The notes: generated from the sequence alone by a model not told the origin. 64,000 bases of DNA from Polynucleobacter paneuropaeus (GCF_003261235.1 NZ_CP030085.1:620001-684000); one strand, 5' to 3'; numbered from the stretch's first letter, positions 1-8,613 are shown. Numbers and translations are program-made.

Positions 1-1
1 T

Positions 2-1594
2 CAGCCCACTCCTGTTCAGACTCCCAGGGAGCCTGAAAAAGTAGCCCCGGAAAATTCCTATCTAGGGCGCGAACTAATTATTGATCGTGACCAAGCCATC
101 ATTGGTTATGAACTTTTCTTCCGTCCTGGAACCACTCTCAAAGCCAAAAGAATTAACGAACGCAATGCGGTCTTGGCTCAAATTGCTAAGCGTCTAGCAG
201 AAGATCCTAAGGCAGAAGTCACTTATCCTGATGAAATTACGGATGCCAATTTGCGGGATGACGATGGTAATGAAGTCAAAGAAGTCACGCTTAGTGAGAT
301 GCTTTATGCACTCAAGACAAAAGGTGTAGCTCAGTCACTTGGCCAGCATCTTGGCTTTATCAAAATCCACCCTCATCAATTGGGAGATGAGCTTCGCGGT
401 ATTCCTGCCGTGAAGTTTCCTTTGCAACTGGATTTAGCTGAGATCCTGGAGGCAATTCAAAAGGAAGCTTCTGAGGATGAGGATCTAGAGGATAGCAAGA
501 AAGATGTCAAAAATCCTGATGCTTCTGATGAGCCTAAGGTGCCAGAGATTATAGAAAAGCTCGAAAAGCTAGCGAATATCGGGTACAAATTTGTACTTAC
601 TGGTTTGACAGAAGTGTTTGATGGCCTTGAAGATATCTTGCCGAAGTTTCGTTATGTCAAACTTGATGTTCACCAAGTCGAGAATGCGGCAAGTCTGATC
701 GAATTCTGTAAAGCCACTCCTTTACCAAGAGATATCAAGTCTCCTGCGAAGAAGGGCGCAAAGACTGGCGATGATGGTGCTGTAATGAAAATGATTGCAA
801 CCCATGTAGAGACTCCAGAAGATTTCCACAAAGCCCGTGACTTGGGTTTTGATGCTTACGAAGGCTTCTATTTTATTAAGCCTGATCCAGAACTTTCATT
901 GCATCGCGGCGATGACTATCGCAAAATATTAAAGCTGCTTACTTTACTGCTTTCATCTCCCGAATTACACGAACTTGTCGATGAGATTGAGTTGAACCCA
1001 GTCGTAGCAAAGCATTTAATGGTGATTGCGGAAGTGGATGCTGGCAGAAAGCGAGCCAAGCCAGAAAATATTCGAGATGCGGCGGTGATTTCTGGGGTCA
1101 AACGTATTACTCGTTGGACTCAATTATTGTTATATGCAGATAGTAAGGCTAAGGTCTCACTAGAGTCGACTCCTTTGCTTCAATTGGTTTGTGTCAGAGC
1201 TTTCTTTATGGAATTGGCATCTGGCAAATTACCTGCTGGAGCGGGCTTGGGCTCTAGCGATTTGGCATTCTTAGTCGGCGGTTTATCCTTGATTGACAAT
1301 CTCTTCGATGAATCTAGTCGAGATATCCTATCCAAATTCAATTTGCCCGGTGTTGTTGTGGATGCCATTGCCGATCGAAGTGGCGTTTTGGGCGGTTTAC
1401 TAACTCTTGCTGAAGCTGCTGAAATTGGTGACTTACAAAAATGCCAGCAGCTATGCTCAGGAGAATTGGGATTGCTTACCTTGGATGATGTTGCCCAAGA
1501 TTCTCTTCTGGCTATTAAAACATTCGTTGCCCAAACTCAATTGGCTCCGGATGAAGATGTTTGGGAACAGGCAGAAGCTCCGGTTGATGAGTAA
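2..1594 (+). CDS. EAL-HDOD (YuxH-type) regulatory protein, 5' end outside window
   Basis: The reading frame is open from base 2, so the gene starts upstream of the window. The first visible residues include ELIIDRDQAIIGYELFFRPG, the opening of YuxH-type EAL domains, which proves that an internal TTG near 173 is not the start. An EAL-like half (to about residue 300 of the visible part) is followed by an HDOD-like helical half (KILKLLTLLLSSPELHEL, then RITRWTQLLLYAD). The EAL half lacks the ExLxR motif and metal-binding acidic residues, so cyclic-di-GMP hydrolysis is unlikely and a binding or scaffolding role is inferred. An acidic Lys/Glu/Asp-rich insert lies near residues 150-175 of the visible part. 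A paralogue is at 4120. Function is inferred from domain type only. Confidence 0.8.
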   Translation, partial: QPTPVQTPREPEKVAPENSYLGRELIIDRDQAIIGYELFFRPGTTLKAKRINERNAVLAQIAKRLAEDPKAEVTYPDEITDANLRDDDGNEVKEVTLSEMLYALKTKGVAQSLGQHLGFIKIHPHQLGDELRGIPAVKFPLQLDLAEILEAIQKEASEDEDLEDSKKDVKNPDASDEPKVPEIIEKLEKLANIGYKFVLTGLTEVFDGLEDILPKFRYVKLDVHQVENAASLIEFCKATPLPRDIKSPAKKGAKTGDDGAVMKMIATHVETPEDFHKARDLGFDAYEGFYFIKPDPELSLHRGDDYRKILKLLTLLLSSPELHELVDEIELNPVVAKHLMVIAEVDAGRKRAKPENIRDAAVISGVKRITRWTQLLLYADSKAKVSLESTPLLQLVCVRAFFMELASGKLPAGAGLGSSDLAFLVGGLSLIDNLFDESSRDILSKFNLPGVVVDAIADRSGVLGGLLTLAEAAEIGDLQKCQQLCSGELGLLTLDDVAQDSLLAIKTFVAQTQLAPDEDVWEQAEAPVDE

Positions 1595-1667
1595 CTAACT
1601 AAGTTATTAAATTAGTGGCTTAATTAGCCGTTAAACTATCAAAATCACTAATCAAGCTGGAGCAAAC

Positions 1668-2714
1668 ATGAGTGCACGTCGCCACTTTATAAAGACCTTT
1701 TCTTTATCTGGAATCGGTATTGTGGCAGCCTCAACTTTGGGATTTTCTTCTGATGCTGCTGCGCGCAGATTTAAGTTTGCCAAAGAGCAAGAGGCCTACA
1801 GCGGTCCCCACATCATGGTTAAAAACACCAAGATCCTCTCCATTAAAAATAGTGATGGTTCTGAGACGATGGGTGTCATCAGCCCAAAAGGGGTGATCGA
1901 TATTCGTGCGGTTGCTAAGAAGCTGAATATTGCCGCGCCTTACACTTTGGATCAGCTGCTACAAGAGGGTAACGCCACTGCATTTAATAAAGCCGTGGCT
2001 GGCGCTGAAAAGTCTGGGGTGCCCTACTTGCCAGAATCGAAGATTCGGTATGGCAGGCTTTTTAAGAATCCTGGAAAAATTATTTGTGTTGGAATCAATT
2101 ACCGACAATATGCAGAAGAGGTTGGGGTAGCTAAGCCAGCGGTTCCTGCCTTGTTTAATAAGTATGACAACAGTCTGGCAGCCCATAATTGCGTTCTTGA
2201 AATTCCACCACCCGATGTTTCTTATAAGCTGGATTACGAGACCGAGCTCTTAGTGGTGGTTGGAAAAAAAGGCCGCAATATTCCTGAGTCTGAAGCCCTT
2301 AATTACGTTGCTGGCTATTGCACTGCAAATGACTTTACCTCACGTGATTTGCAACTTGATCTTCCAGGTGGACAATGGATGATTGGTAAAACGCTAGATC
2401 AATACGCACCCATTGGCCCCCATTTTGTGACCGCTGATTTGGTAGGCGACCCAAATAACTTACAAATACAGACCTTTGTAAACGGTGAAATGCGGCAGAA
2501 CTCCAATACCTCAGACTTTATTCATAATGTCCAAAAGCTGCTTGCTTATATCAGCACCTACTGGGCGCTTGAGCCAGGCGATATTATTTTCACCGGCACT
2601 CCCCAGGGCGTTATTGCGAATATGCCTAAAGATCAGCAAGTTTGGCTGAAAAAAGGCGATGTGGTTACGAGTGTTGTGGAAAAACTTGGAGAGCTTAAAT
2701 TTACTTTGGGATAG
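1668..2714 (+). CDS. Fumarylacetoacetate hydrolase family protein with Tat signal
   Basis: 348 residues. The N-terminus ARRHFIKTFSLSGIGIVAAS is a twin-arginine signal (R4-R5, F7, K9), followed by a hydrophobic stretch and a likely cleavage after an Ala-rich segment near residue 32. The rest is a FAH-fold domain: KIICVGINY at about 141-149, the metal-site motif DYETELLVVVG, NDFTSRDLQ, and the C-terminal GDIIFTGTPQGV. The family contains hydrolases, decarboxylases and isomerases acting on 2-oxo or beta-diketo acids with a divalent metal. Export to the periplasm is unusual for the fold. The start is the ATG after GGAG. Substrate cannot be told, and it is not obviously part of the flagellar system. 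Confidence 0.85.
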   Translation: MSARRHFIKTFSLSGIGIVAASTLGFSSDAAARRFKFAKEQEAYSGPHIMVKNTKILSIKNSDGSETMGVISPKGVIDIRAVAKKLNIAAPYTLDQLLQEGNATAFNKAVAGAEKSGVPYLPESKIRYGRLFKNPGKIICVGINYRQYAEEVGVAKPAVPALFNKYDNSLAAHNCVLEIPPPDVSYKLDYETELLVVVGKKGRNIPESEALNYVAGYCTANDFTSRDLQLDLPGGQWMIGKTLDQYAPIGPHFVTADLVGDPNNLQIQTFVNGEMRQNSNTSDFIHNVQKLLAYISTYWALEPGDIIFTGTPQGVIANMPKDQQVWLKKGDVVTSVVEKLGELKFTLG

Positions 2715-2772
2715 AGACCAAAGCCAGGTTCGAGAGTAGGATAGAGGTCTAGGTTTATCTAAAGGAATAAGG

Positions 2773-3138
2773 ATGATGAAGCTCAAACTTTTAATAGCCC
2801 CAGTGGCCCTAATCATGATTTCTTCCTCTGGCTTTGCCGCTGAAATTGGTGGGGCAGGGGCCAGAGATATAGGTCGTGGCGGCAATAATGGGAATAACAG
2901 CTACGGTAACAATAACAACTATGTCGTAGTTCCATATGACGCAGGCAATGTTCCGGGTGCTCCCAATAGCAACCAGCCCGTCACTGTGATGAATGGCCCA
3001 AACGGCTCTACCCAAACCCAAGTTGGTACCACCACTTACTATTCTCCTGGCGGTAGTTCAGTTTCAAACGGCAATCGAACCATTTATTCCAACGGCTCAA
3101 ATTGTGTGGTGCAGGGCAACAAAAAGACCTGTAACTAG
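2773..3138 (+). CDS. Small secreted Gly/Asn-rich protein
   Basis: 121 residues (or 120 from the second Met). A Sec signal peptide (MKLKLLIAPVALIMISSSGFA) is followed by a low-complexity Gly/Asn region (about residues 24-50) and a Ser/Thr/Gly-rich tail with two Cys near the end (NCVVQGNKKTC), which could form a disulfide in the periplasm. An SD-like AAAGGAATAAGG precedes tandem ATGs. I do not recognise a family, and neighbours give no clear function. The ORF is supported by the signal peptide and RBS. Confidence 0.65.
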   Translation: MMKLKLLIAPVALIMISSSGFAAEIGGAGARDIGRGGNNGNNSYGNNNNYVVVPYDAGNVPGAPNSNQPVTVMNGPNGSTQTQVGTTTYYSPGGSSVSNGNRTIYSNGSNCVVQGNKKTCN

Positions 3139-3164
3139 ATTTAGCTGGAAAAATTGACAGCGTA

Positions 3165-3371
3165 ATGGACCAGAGAACTCAAATGGAGGCCCTTTTGCAT
3201 GACTTGGGTCAGCCTTTGTTGGCTATTCGCTTAAATGCTGAGCTATTAATGCACTCTCTTGGTGAATCTGGTTCAGACGCCAGTAAGAAAAAAATCCAAG
3301 CTATTTTGCAAGCAAGCCAAGAATCCATGGATATTGCAGCCCAGTTGGGAAAGTTAGATATAAAAAAATAG
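3165..3371 (+). CDS. Orphan histidine-kinase H-box (DHp-like) small protein
   Basis: 68 residues. The segment LLHDLGQPLLAIRLNAELL (residues 10-28) looks like the H-box of HisKA dimerisation domains, with H12 as the candidate phospho-acceptor followed by D-x-x-x-P. The rest is predicted helical and would complete a two-helix hairpin. There is no sensor, no ATPase (N/G-box) domain and no membrane segment, so it cannot phosphorylate itself. It could accept phosphate from a kinase in trans, like an HPt protein, or be a decayed kinase. A response regulator at 5500 has no kinase beside it. The start has only a weak SD; a second ATG lies six codons on. Confidence 0.55.
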   Translation: MDQRTQMEALLHDLGQPLLAIRLNAELLMHSLGESGSDASKKKIQAILQASQESMDIAAQLGKLDIKK

Positions 3372-3555
3372 TCAATTAAATCAATCACTTAATATTTATT
3401 AATCATAAAATTCAGAATTTCTTGAAATTGGGCTCAAGTTTTTAGTTTGATTGACGTAAAAGATGGTGAGGGCTTGTAAGTTATGTAGGCCCGGGTCGAA
3501 ACCTCATGGTTTCATTGCAAAGATTTGAAAGGATAGCCAGGTTAAAGGAGCTTAT

Positions 3556-3942
3556 ATGAATATGCAAATAACTCCATCTGCTGCTGTTTCTAGTTATTCA
3601 TCAGCCAGCGAATCACAGGCGCGCCAAGGTTACTTGGGCGCATTGGCTGCTGCTTTGCGTAATGGTGATGTGGTTGCTGCTCAACAGGCCTTAATTGAGT
3701 TGCGTGGTGTTGGCGGTGGCGTTAGCCCTGATGCCCTCTTTGAGAAAATTGATAATTCAATTAAAACAAGCCGTTCTGATGAAATCAAGTCCGCATCTTT
3801 GGCTTTGGATGAGTACAGAAAAACTGGCCAAACAGATCAATATAACCCTACTGAAAAAGCGCCTGGCGCCAAAAAAGACCCTATGCCAATTCAGCTAATG
3901 GCTGCTTCCGGTACAGGCACCTTGGTCAATATCAAGGTTTAA
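3556..3942 (+). CDS. Conserved-looking unknown protein in flagellar regulatory cluster
   Basis: 128 residues, no signal peptide or membrane segment. The N-terminus is Ser/Ala-rich. Residues about 24-60 (GYLGALAAALRNGDVVAAQQALIELR) resemble the 'xxALxxGDxxxAxxA' helix pair seen in many small scaffold proteins. The tail is Lys/Pro-rich. A strong SD (AAAGGAG) stands 5 nt before the ATG. The 5' leader contains a perfect hairpin and a segment loosely like a cyclic-di-GMP riboswitch (see findings). I do not recognise the family. Confidence 0.6.
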   Translation: MNMQITPSAAVSSYSSASESQARQGYLGALAAALRNGDVVAAQQALIELRGVGGGVSPDALFEKIDNSIKTSRSDEIKSASLALDEYRKTGQTDQYNPTEKAPGAKKDPMPIQLMAASGTGTLVNIKV

Positions 3943-3986
3943 TAGCAGAACATTAGGCTTAGTTTCAGCTTAAGCCTTGAATCTTG

Positions 3987-4017
3987 AGAATAAGGCCTAA
4001 AAAAGTCGCTTTATTCT
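3987..4017 (+). promoter_or_regulatory. Candidate FlhDC box upstream of second EAL-HDOD gene
   Basis: Two inverted half-sites, AGAATAAGGC and GCTTTATTCT, are separated by 11 nt; the reverse complement of the right arm (AGAATAAAGC) matches the left at 9 of 10 positions. The layout and sequence resemble the enterobacterial FlhDC box (AGAAATAGCG, 10-12 nt, inverted copy). Similar arms occur in the fliE/fliF gap and before 15679. The call is inference from pattern only. Confidence 0.4.
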
Positions 4018-4119
4018 TCAATTTGAAAATCCCCTCACTCCCCTAAAGTGGTAGCTTATTTATCAGGATAGCCAAAGTCCGTCCGTTTGCTGACTGGGGC
4101 CCCTTTAAACAAGGATCAT

Positions 4120-5421
4120 ATGATTGCGACAACTGAGTCTTCTGCGGATTTAAGTACCTCCGAAATTTTTCTTGCGCGCAATTCCGTATTCGATAGTTCG
4201 GGTAGGGTGATAGCTTATGAAATGCTCTTTCGTTCCCGCGAAAGTGTGGATGAAGGGCGACCTGATGATTTGGCAACAAGCACCCAGGTGATCGTCAATT
4301 CGATGAGCCATTTTGGTTTAGAGGGAGTACTTGGTTCTGCTGATGGTTTTATTCATGTGACTGAGAAGTTGCTCATGAGTAATACCTTAGAGATTCTTCC
4401 TGCTCAGCGCATCATTCTCGAAATCATGCCTGACGTTTCCTTAAACTCAGAAATGCTTAAACGTTTGCAAGAGTTAAAAACGACTGGTTTTCGGATTGCA
4501 TTAGTAGATTCTAGTTTGGGCGACGCAGCAGAATCAAAGGGGGCGGTAGAGGGTGTTGATTCTATTTTGCCTTTAATTGACATTATTAAAGTAAATTTAA
4601 AAACAACTTCTCCTGAAGATATTCTACGTTTAATTGAGCGTGTTCGCTTATTGGCAAAGCCGATTTTTTGGGCAACGCAAGTTAAGACAGGCGAAGATTT
4701 AGCAGCTTGTAAAGCGCAGGGCTTTAGCTTATTTAGCGGCCCTTATTTTTCCCAGCCTTTGGTGATGCGCAGTAAAAAACCGCAAGCATTGCAGGTGAGT
4801 CTGATGAAGATTGTAGGACTGCTATTTAAAGATGAGGGTATTGCGACTTTAGAGCCTCTTTTTAAGGCTAATCCTGATCTCACATTAGGCCTGTTTCGTT
4901 TGGTAAATTCCGTTGGTGTGGCAGGGCATTTACAGATTAGTTCTGTACGTCAGGCATTAGTTACTTTAGGGCAAAAGCAACTCTTGCAATGGATGCTGCT
5001 GTTAATTTATACGGAGGCTGGTAATGCAGCTACTTCAGAGCTGCAGCGCCGAGTGGTAAACCGTGCCCGCTTAATTGAGCTCCTCTCGCAGCATGAAGAT
5101 ATCACTCAGCCTGGATTAAGTGACCAGGCTTTTGTAGTGGGACTCCTTTCTTTGGCGCATAAGGTGACTGGCCAAACTATGGAAGAAGTCCTCAAGCACA
5201 TTCATCTTGCAGAACATTTACAAAATGCCCTCTTGCACCACGAAGGGATTTTGGGTCAATTGCTGGTCTTGACTGATGCCATTGAGGCGGCTGACTTTAG
5301 CCGTATGGAGGCCTCTAGAAGCCATTTGGGAATTTCTGCACAGTCCTTAACAGACTTGCAGCTTCAGGCTATTGCCTGGACGAACGAGCTTGATCGCCAA
5401 ATGAGCTCGATGAAGGGCTGA
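4120..5421 (+). CDS. EAL-HDOD (YuxH-type) regulatory protein
   Basis: 433 residues from the ATG that follows AAGGA by 4 nt; an in-frame TTG 33 nt upstream is less likely. The N-terminal EAL-like domain opens with IFLARNSVFDSSGRVIAYEM and runs to about residue 210. The C-terminal HDOD domain begins near KPQALQVSLMKIVGLL and includes LGLFRLVNSVG and RQALVTLGQKQLLQWML, the classic HDOD core. EAL catalytic residues are missing, so it is probably a non-enzymatic regulator. It is complete, unlike its paralogue at the window edge. A candidate FlhDC box lies about 100 bp upstream, so co-expression with the flagellum is plausible. Confidence 0.85.
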   Translation: MIATTESSADLSTSEIFLARNSVFDSSGRVIAYEMLFRSRESVDEGRPDDLATSTQVIVNSMSHFGLEGVLGSADGFIHVTEKLLMSNTLEILPAQRIILEIMPDVSLNSEMLKRLQELKTTGFRIALVDSSLGDAAESKGAVEGVDSILPLIDIIKVNLKTTSPEDILRLIERVRLLAKPIFWATQVKTGEDLAACKAQGFSLFSGPYFSQPLVMRSKKPQALQVSLMKIVGLLFKDEGIATLEPLFKANPDLTLGLFRLVNSVGVAGHLQISSVRQALVTLGQKQLLQWMLLLIYTEAGNAATSELQRRVVNRARLIELLSQHEDITQPGLSDQAFVVGLLSLAHKVTGQTMEEVLKHIHLAEHLQNALLHHEGILGQLLVLTDAIEAADFSRMEASRSHLGISAQSLTDLQLQAIAWTNELDRQMSSMKG

Positions 5422-5499
5422 TTCACGGGTATATTTGTCATTTTCGGCAATTCTATAGATTTCGTTAGAATGTCATAAAACTAAATTGAGACAGCTTTT

Positions 5500-6150
5500 A
5501 TGACATTAATGAAGCACCTACGTATTGCACTTGCAGATGATCATGCGATCATCCGTGAGGGGCTCATTCAGGTGCTCAATACGCACCCTGGTATAGCGGT
5601 AGTGGCTGAGGCGAAGTCTGGTAAAGAGGCTATTAAGCTAGCAGATAACCCTGAGCTCGACTGTTTGGTGCTCGATATTGATTTGCAGGACCGAAATGGC
5701 ATTGAGGTTATTAAATCTATTCGCCGCAATAATCAAAAGTTGCCTATTCTGGTTCTATCAATGCACCCACCTTCGCAATATGCCGCCCGGGTCTTGTCTG
5801 CGGGGGCCTTGGGTTACATTACCAAAAGCGAGCCCACCCAGGAATTGGTCTTGGCGATACGTCGAGTTGCTACTGGCGCAAAATATATCAGCCCAATCGT
5901 TGCTGAAATTTTGGCAGAGCGTTTTGGCGATGCCCAGACTGCTGCTGATCCACATCAATGTCTATCTGATCGTGAGCATCAGTTTATGATGATGGTCGCT
6001 ACCGGCCTTACCGTCAATGCCATTGCCGAAAAGTTGAGTCTTTCCCCTAAAACTGTCAGTATGTACCGTACCCGTACGCTTAAAAAAATGGGTATGAAAA
6101 CAAACGCAGAATTAGTGCATTACGCGATTAAAAACAATTTATTGGCTTAA
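5500..6150 (+). CDS. NarL/FixJ-type response regulator
   Basis: 216 residues (an alternative ATG is at residue 4). Receiver domain at residues 7-123: acidic pair D13-D14, phospho-acceptor D59 in VLDIDLQDRNG, S87 and K108 (GYITKS). A LuxR-type HTH covers about 150-212 (LSDREHQFMMMVATGLTVNA, then SLSPKTVSMYRTRTLKKMG). It is a cytoplasmic DNA-binding activator or repressor. No kinase gene adjoins it; the lone H-box protein at 3165 and a REC-HPt-REC protein at 56948 are the only other phosphorelay parts in the window. Target genes are unknown. Confidence 0.9.
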   Translation: MTLMKHLRIALADDHAIIREGLIQVLNTHPGIAVVAEAKSGKEAIKLADNPELDCLVLDIDLQDRNGIEVIKSIRRNNQKLPILVLSMHPPSQYAARVLSAGALGYITKSEPTQELVLAIRRVATGAKYISPIVAEILAERFGDAQTAADPHQCLSDREHQFMMMVATGLTVNAIAEKLSLSPKTVSMYRTRTLKKMGMKTNAELVHYAIKNNLLA

Positions 6151-6321
6151 TTCAGGCCTTTACAGTATAAAAGTTACTAGAAGCCTACTTAATTAATTTA
6201 GTTAAACCGCTTTTACAGGTCTTATGTTGGAATTGTTTGGGCTCAAAGTTTTGTAGTATCTATATTGGATAAACAAGGTTTTCATACGATCAAAGCAATC
6301 GCTTTTACAAGTCAAAATTTA

Positions 6322-6621
6322 ATGCCCAATAGCGATATGCTCTCCCTATATGAAGCTGTGACTGAAATCAGTCAGCAGATGTTACAAGCTGCTCGTCAAA
6401 AAGATTGGGATGGCTACGGTAAATTAGAAATTCTATGTCAGGGTTATATTCATCAAATTCCGGTACATGGCGAGCAAGCTCCCCTGACGCCCGAAGCCCT
6501 TGAGCGAAAAATTGCTTGCCTCAAAACCATCCTCTCAAACGATAAAGAAATTATGGATTTAATGCAGCCTTGGATGTTGCGCTTGTCAGACATCATGAGT
6601 GGTCAGTCTTTCAAGAAATAA
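6322..6621 (+). CDS. fliT: Flagellar chaperone FliT-like protein
   Basis: 99 residues from the ATG of MPNSDM; an in-frame TTG at 6265 would add 19 residues. The pattern SLYEAVTEISQQMLQAARQK, then DWDGYGKLEILCQGYI matches FliT, a small all-helical protein that chaperones the cap protein FliD and can restrain FlhDC. It precedes a second FliK-like gene and a short FlhB-like gene, the usual betaproteobacterial order after fliD-fliS. Here fliD is absent from this spot and from the whole window. Confidence 0.75.
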   Translation: MPNSDMLSLYEAVTEISQQMLQAARQKDWDGYGKLEILCQGYIHQIPVHGEQAPLTPEALERKIACLKTILSNDKEIMDLMQPWMLRLSDIMSGQSFKK

Positions 6622-6632
6622 GTAGATAGAGT

Positions 6633-7538
6633 ATGCCCACGAATCCGATTGGTGGTATCAATCCAACGGTCGCTCCAACAGGAGTAGGGCAGTCTAGCCA
6701 GGCTACCTTGAGGGTTGGCTTGGAGTATGTCGGAAAAATTATCTCCTTTGATCCAGCTGGAATAGCCGAAGTACAAATTGGCGACCAAGTGTTTGGTATG
6801 AAGCTGGGCAGTCATTTTGCAGTTGGAGATGTGCTGCATTTTCGCTTTCTCGGCAGCGATCCAAACCCTACCTTTCTATTATTAAGTGCTGGCGCTAATC
6901 AATCCGCGTTTGAAAATGTCATTTTGAGCGGTACGAGTTTGTTGATCGCCCAATTGCAAGATGAAGCACAGTTACAAGGGCAGCTCTCAAAGGTTGAGAG
7001 CTTGCTGCCTCCTATGCTACAAAATCCCCAAAACTCTCAGCTTACTGCGGCTCAATTACAAAACGCTATCGTGATGAGTGGGCTCTTCTATGAATCGCAT
7101 TTGGCCAACTTTGCTAAAGGCAAATGGCCCTTAAATGCCTTGATGAAGGAGCCTCAAAATCGCCCTAATTTTAATGCTTCGCAAATCGTCAATAAACAGT
7201 TAGATGCTTTAGAAAATCAAACCATCCGCTGGAATGGAAATATCTGGCCAGGCCAACTGATGGATTGGCAGGTAGCATATGAACAGGAGCAATCTTCCTC
7301 GTTGCCCCATGATGACAATACTGATCAGGCGATCGTCAGTGTGATTGAATTGGATTTACCCCAGTTGGGCAAAGTGCAAGCGCGCTTGACCCTGCGTGGT
7401 AATGCTTTAAGTGTTCAGTTGAAGGCTGAAAAGCCCCAGACTGAAAATCTCTTTAGACAAGAAATCTCAGATCTTAAAAATACCTTTAACGCTAATGGCC
7501 AAGAGCTCAAAGCAATGGAGGTCATTGCCCATGGATAA
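6633..7538 (+). CDS. FliK-like hook-length control protein (second copy)
   Basis: 301 residues. The C-terminal part (about 220-300: VIELDLPQLGKVQARLTLRG, then LSVQLKAEKPQTENLFRQ) matches the Flg_hook / FliK C-terminal domain that touches FlhB to switch export specificity. The N-terminal 200 residues include a compact beta segment (GLEYVGKIISFDPAGIAEVQ) and a helical Gln/Leu-rich stretch. In betaproteobacteria a protein of this type commonly sits directly upstream of a short FlhB-like protein, as here. The canonical fliK is at 14075. Its exact role is not established. Confidence 0.75.
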   Translation: MPTNPIGGINPTVAPTGVGQSSQATLRVGLEYVGKIISFDPAGIAEVQIGDQVFGMKLGSHFAVGDVLHFRFLGSDPNPTFLLLSAGANQSAFENVILSGTSLLIAQLQDEAQLQGQLSKVESLLPPMLQNPQNSQLTAAQLQNAIVMSGLFYESHLANFAKGKWPLNALMKEPQNRPNFNASQIVNKQLDALENQTIRWNGNIWPGQLMDWQVAYEQEQSSSLPHDDNTDQAIVSVIELDLPQLGKVQARLTLRGNALSVQLKAEKPQTENLFRQEISDLKNTFNANGQELKAMEVIAHG

Positions 7539-7797
7539 GGCCAAGATTTTGCAGCAAGCAGTAGCCTTGACATATGAGCAAGGCGAATTTGCACCAAAGG
7601 TATTAGCTAGCGGTAAGGGCCTTGTAGCTGAGCAAATTATTGCCAAGGCTAAAGAGCATCATATTTATATCCATGAATCTAAGGACCTGGTGGGCTTGCT
7701 CATGCAGGTCGATCTTGATGAGAATATTCCCCCTGCTTTATACCAAGCCGTAGCAGAAATATTGGCTTGGCTTTATCAGCTAGAAAAGCAGGCCTAG
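7531..7797 (+). CDS. FlhB C-terminal-domain-like protein (FlhX type)
   Basis: 88 residues from the ATG that overlaps the FliK-like gene by 8 nt, indicating translational coupling. It corresponds to the cytoplasmic switch domain of FlhB/YscU (PKVLASGKGLVAEQIIAKA, then ENIPPALYQAVAEILAWLYQ), without the membrane part. The autocleavage NPTH motif, present in the full FlhB at 49111, is missing. Such proteins may partly replace the FlhB switch domain. The function here is inferred. Confidence 0.8.
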   Translation: MDKAKILQQAVALTYEQGEFAPKVLASGKGLVAEQIIAKAKEHHIYIHESKDLVGLLMQVDLDENIPPALYQAVAEILAWLYQLEKQA

Positions 7798-7891
7798 GCA
7801 ATGACCTGATACAGTAATGCAGTGGATTGCTGAAATATCGTTAGCTAAGTAAGTCATTGAGTCTCAAACCTTTATTGCATGAATTGAAAAT

Positions 7892-8206
7892 ATGTCCGTT
7901 TCTATTGAAAGTACTCTTATTTTAGAAATGAGCGCTGCTTATAACGCGCATTTTATGCAAAATGCAAATGCGGGCGAAGCCCTGGTGCATATGATGGAGA
8001 TGTGTAATTCTTTACACCCCAAGCTCAGATCAGTGAATCCTAAGGAGGTATTGGCTTTGTTATCCATGGGTAAAACCTTTACCAGCAGGGCGCAGTTACG
8101 AAACTTTGCAGTGGATGTGATTGTCTACCTAGTGGGCGACGTTGTGGGTTCCAAATACTCACACTCTGAGTTGATTGAAGTAACCCAGCAAAAAATTACT
8201 AGCTAA
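7892..8206 (+). CDS. Small unknown protein, member of three-paralogue family (copy 1)
   Basis: 104 residues, predicted helical, no signal. It aligns by eye with the proteins at 39799 and 40266: an N-terminal L...F/YN helix, then LHPKLRSVNPKEVL (about residues 46-59), a variable loop, and a C-terminal hydrophobic helix (RNFAVDVIVYLV). The shared [LI]xPxLRxL/V[ND] core and the hydrophobic helix support homology. All three copies lie beside flagellar operons. The family is not one I recognise. It converges on fliE. Confidence 0.6.
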   Translation: MSVSIESTLILEMSAAYNAHFMQNANAGEALVHMMEMCNSLHPKLRSVNPKEVLALLSMGKTFTSRAQLRNFAVDVIVYLVGDVVGSKYSHSELIEVTQQKITS

Positions 8207-8232
8207 TTATCGCTATTGCGGTTGTGATAGAG

Positions 8233-8613
8233 CTAGACCTGCATATTCATAATGTCGTGATAAGCAGATACGAGCTTATTACGAACCTGTACAGTGGCTT
8301 GAAATGACAGGCTGGCTTTTTGTGTTGCTACCATGACATCGGAGAGGTTGACACTGTCGTCGCCTAAGGCAAAGTTTTTCCCCAGTTCTACCGCTTTAGC
8401 CTGGTGTTGGTTTACTTGGTCAAGTGATGACTTGAGGGCAGTTGCAAAATCAATCGAAGGGGCAGTTTTAGGACCATCCCCGTTGGTGATGCCTTTAATG
8501 CCATCTAGACCCTGAATTGGGGCAGCAAGGTTTGCAGGGGCGGCAGAAGACGCAGCCTTTAATTGGGCCAACATTGCTTGAATACGCCCTGAATCTATAG
8601 CGCCGACACTCAT
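8233..8613 (-). CDS. fliE: FliE, MS-ring/rod junction protein
   Basis: 126 residues; the start ATG at 8613 has GGAG 7 nt upstream. C-terminal FliE signature: DFATALKSSLDQVNQHQAKA, then VNLSDVMVATQKASLSFQ and RNKLVSAYHDIMNMQV. It links the FliF ring to the proximal rod and is exported early. It is divergent from fliF across a 250-bp gap that holds a candidate FlhDC box. Confidence 0.95.
   Translation of the reverse strand: MSVGAIDSGRIQAMLAQLKAASSAAPANLAAPIQGLDGIKGITNGDGPKTAPSIDFATALKSSLDQVNQHQAKAVELGKNFALGDDSVNLSDVMVATQKASLSFQATVQVRNKLVSAYHDIMNMQV

Noticed and set aside
2511..2885. Minus-strand ORF of 124 codons across the end of the FAH gene
   Set aside because: It is antisense to two supported genes, has no SD and no recognisable protein pattern.
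4066..4116. Second riboswitch-like region (GGATAGCCA shared with 3531)
   Set aside because: Only nine bases recur and no matching stems were found.
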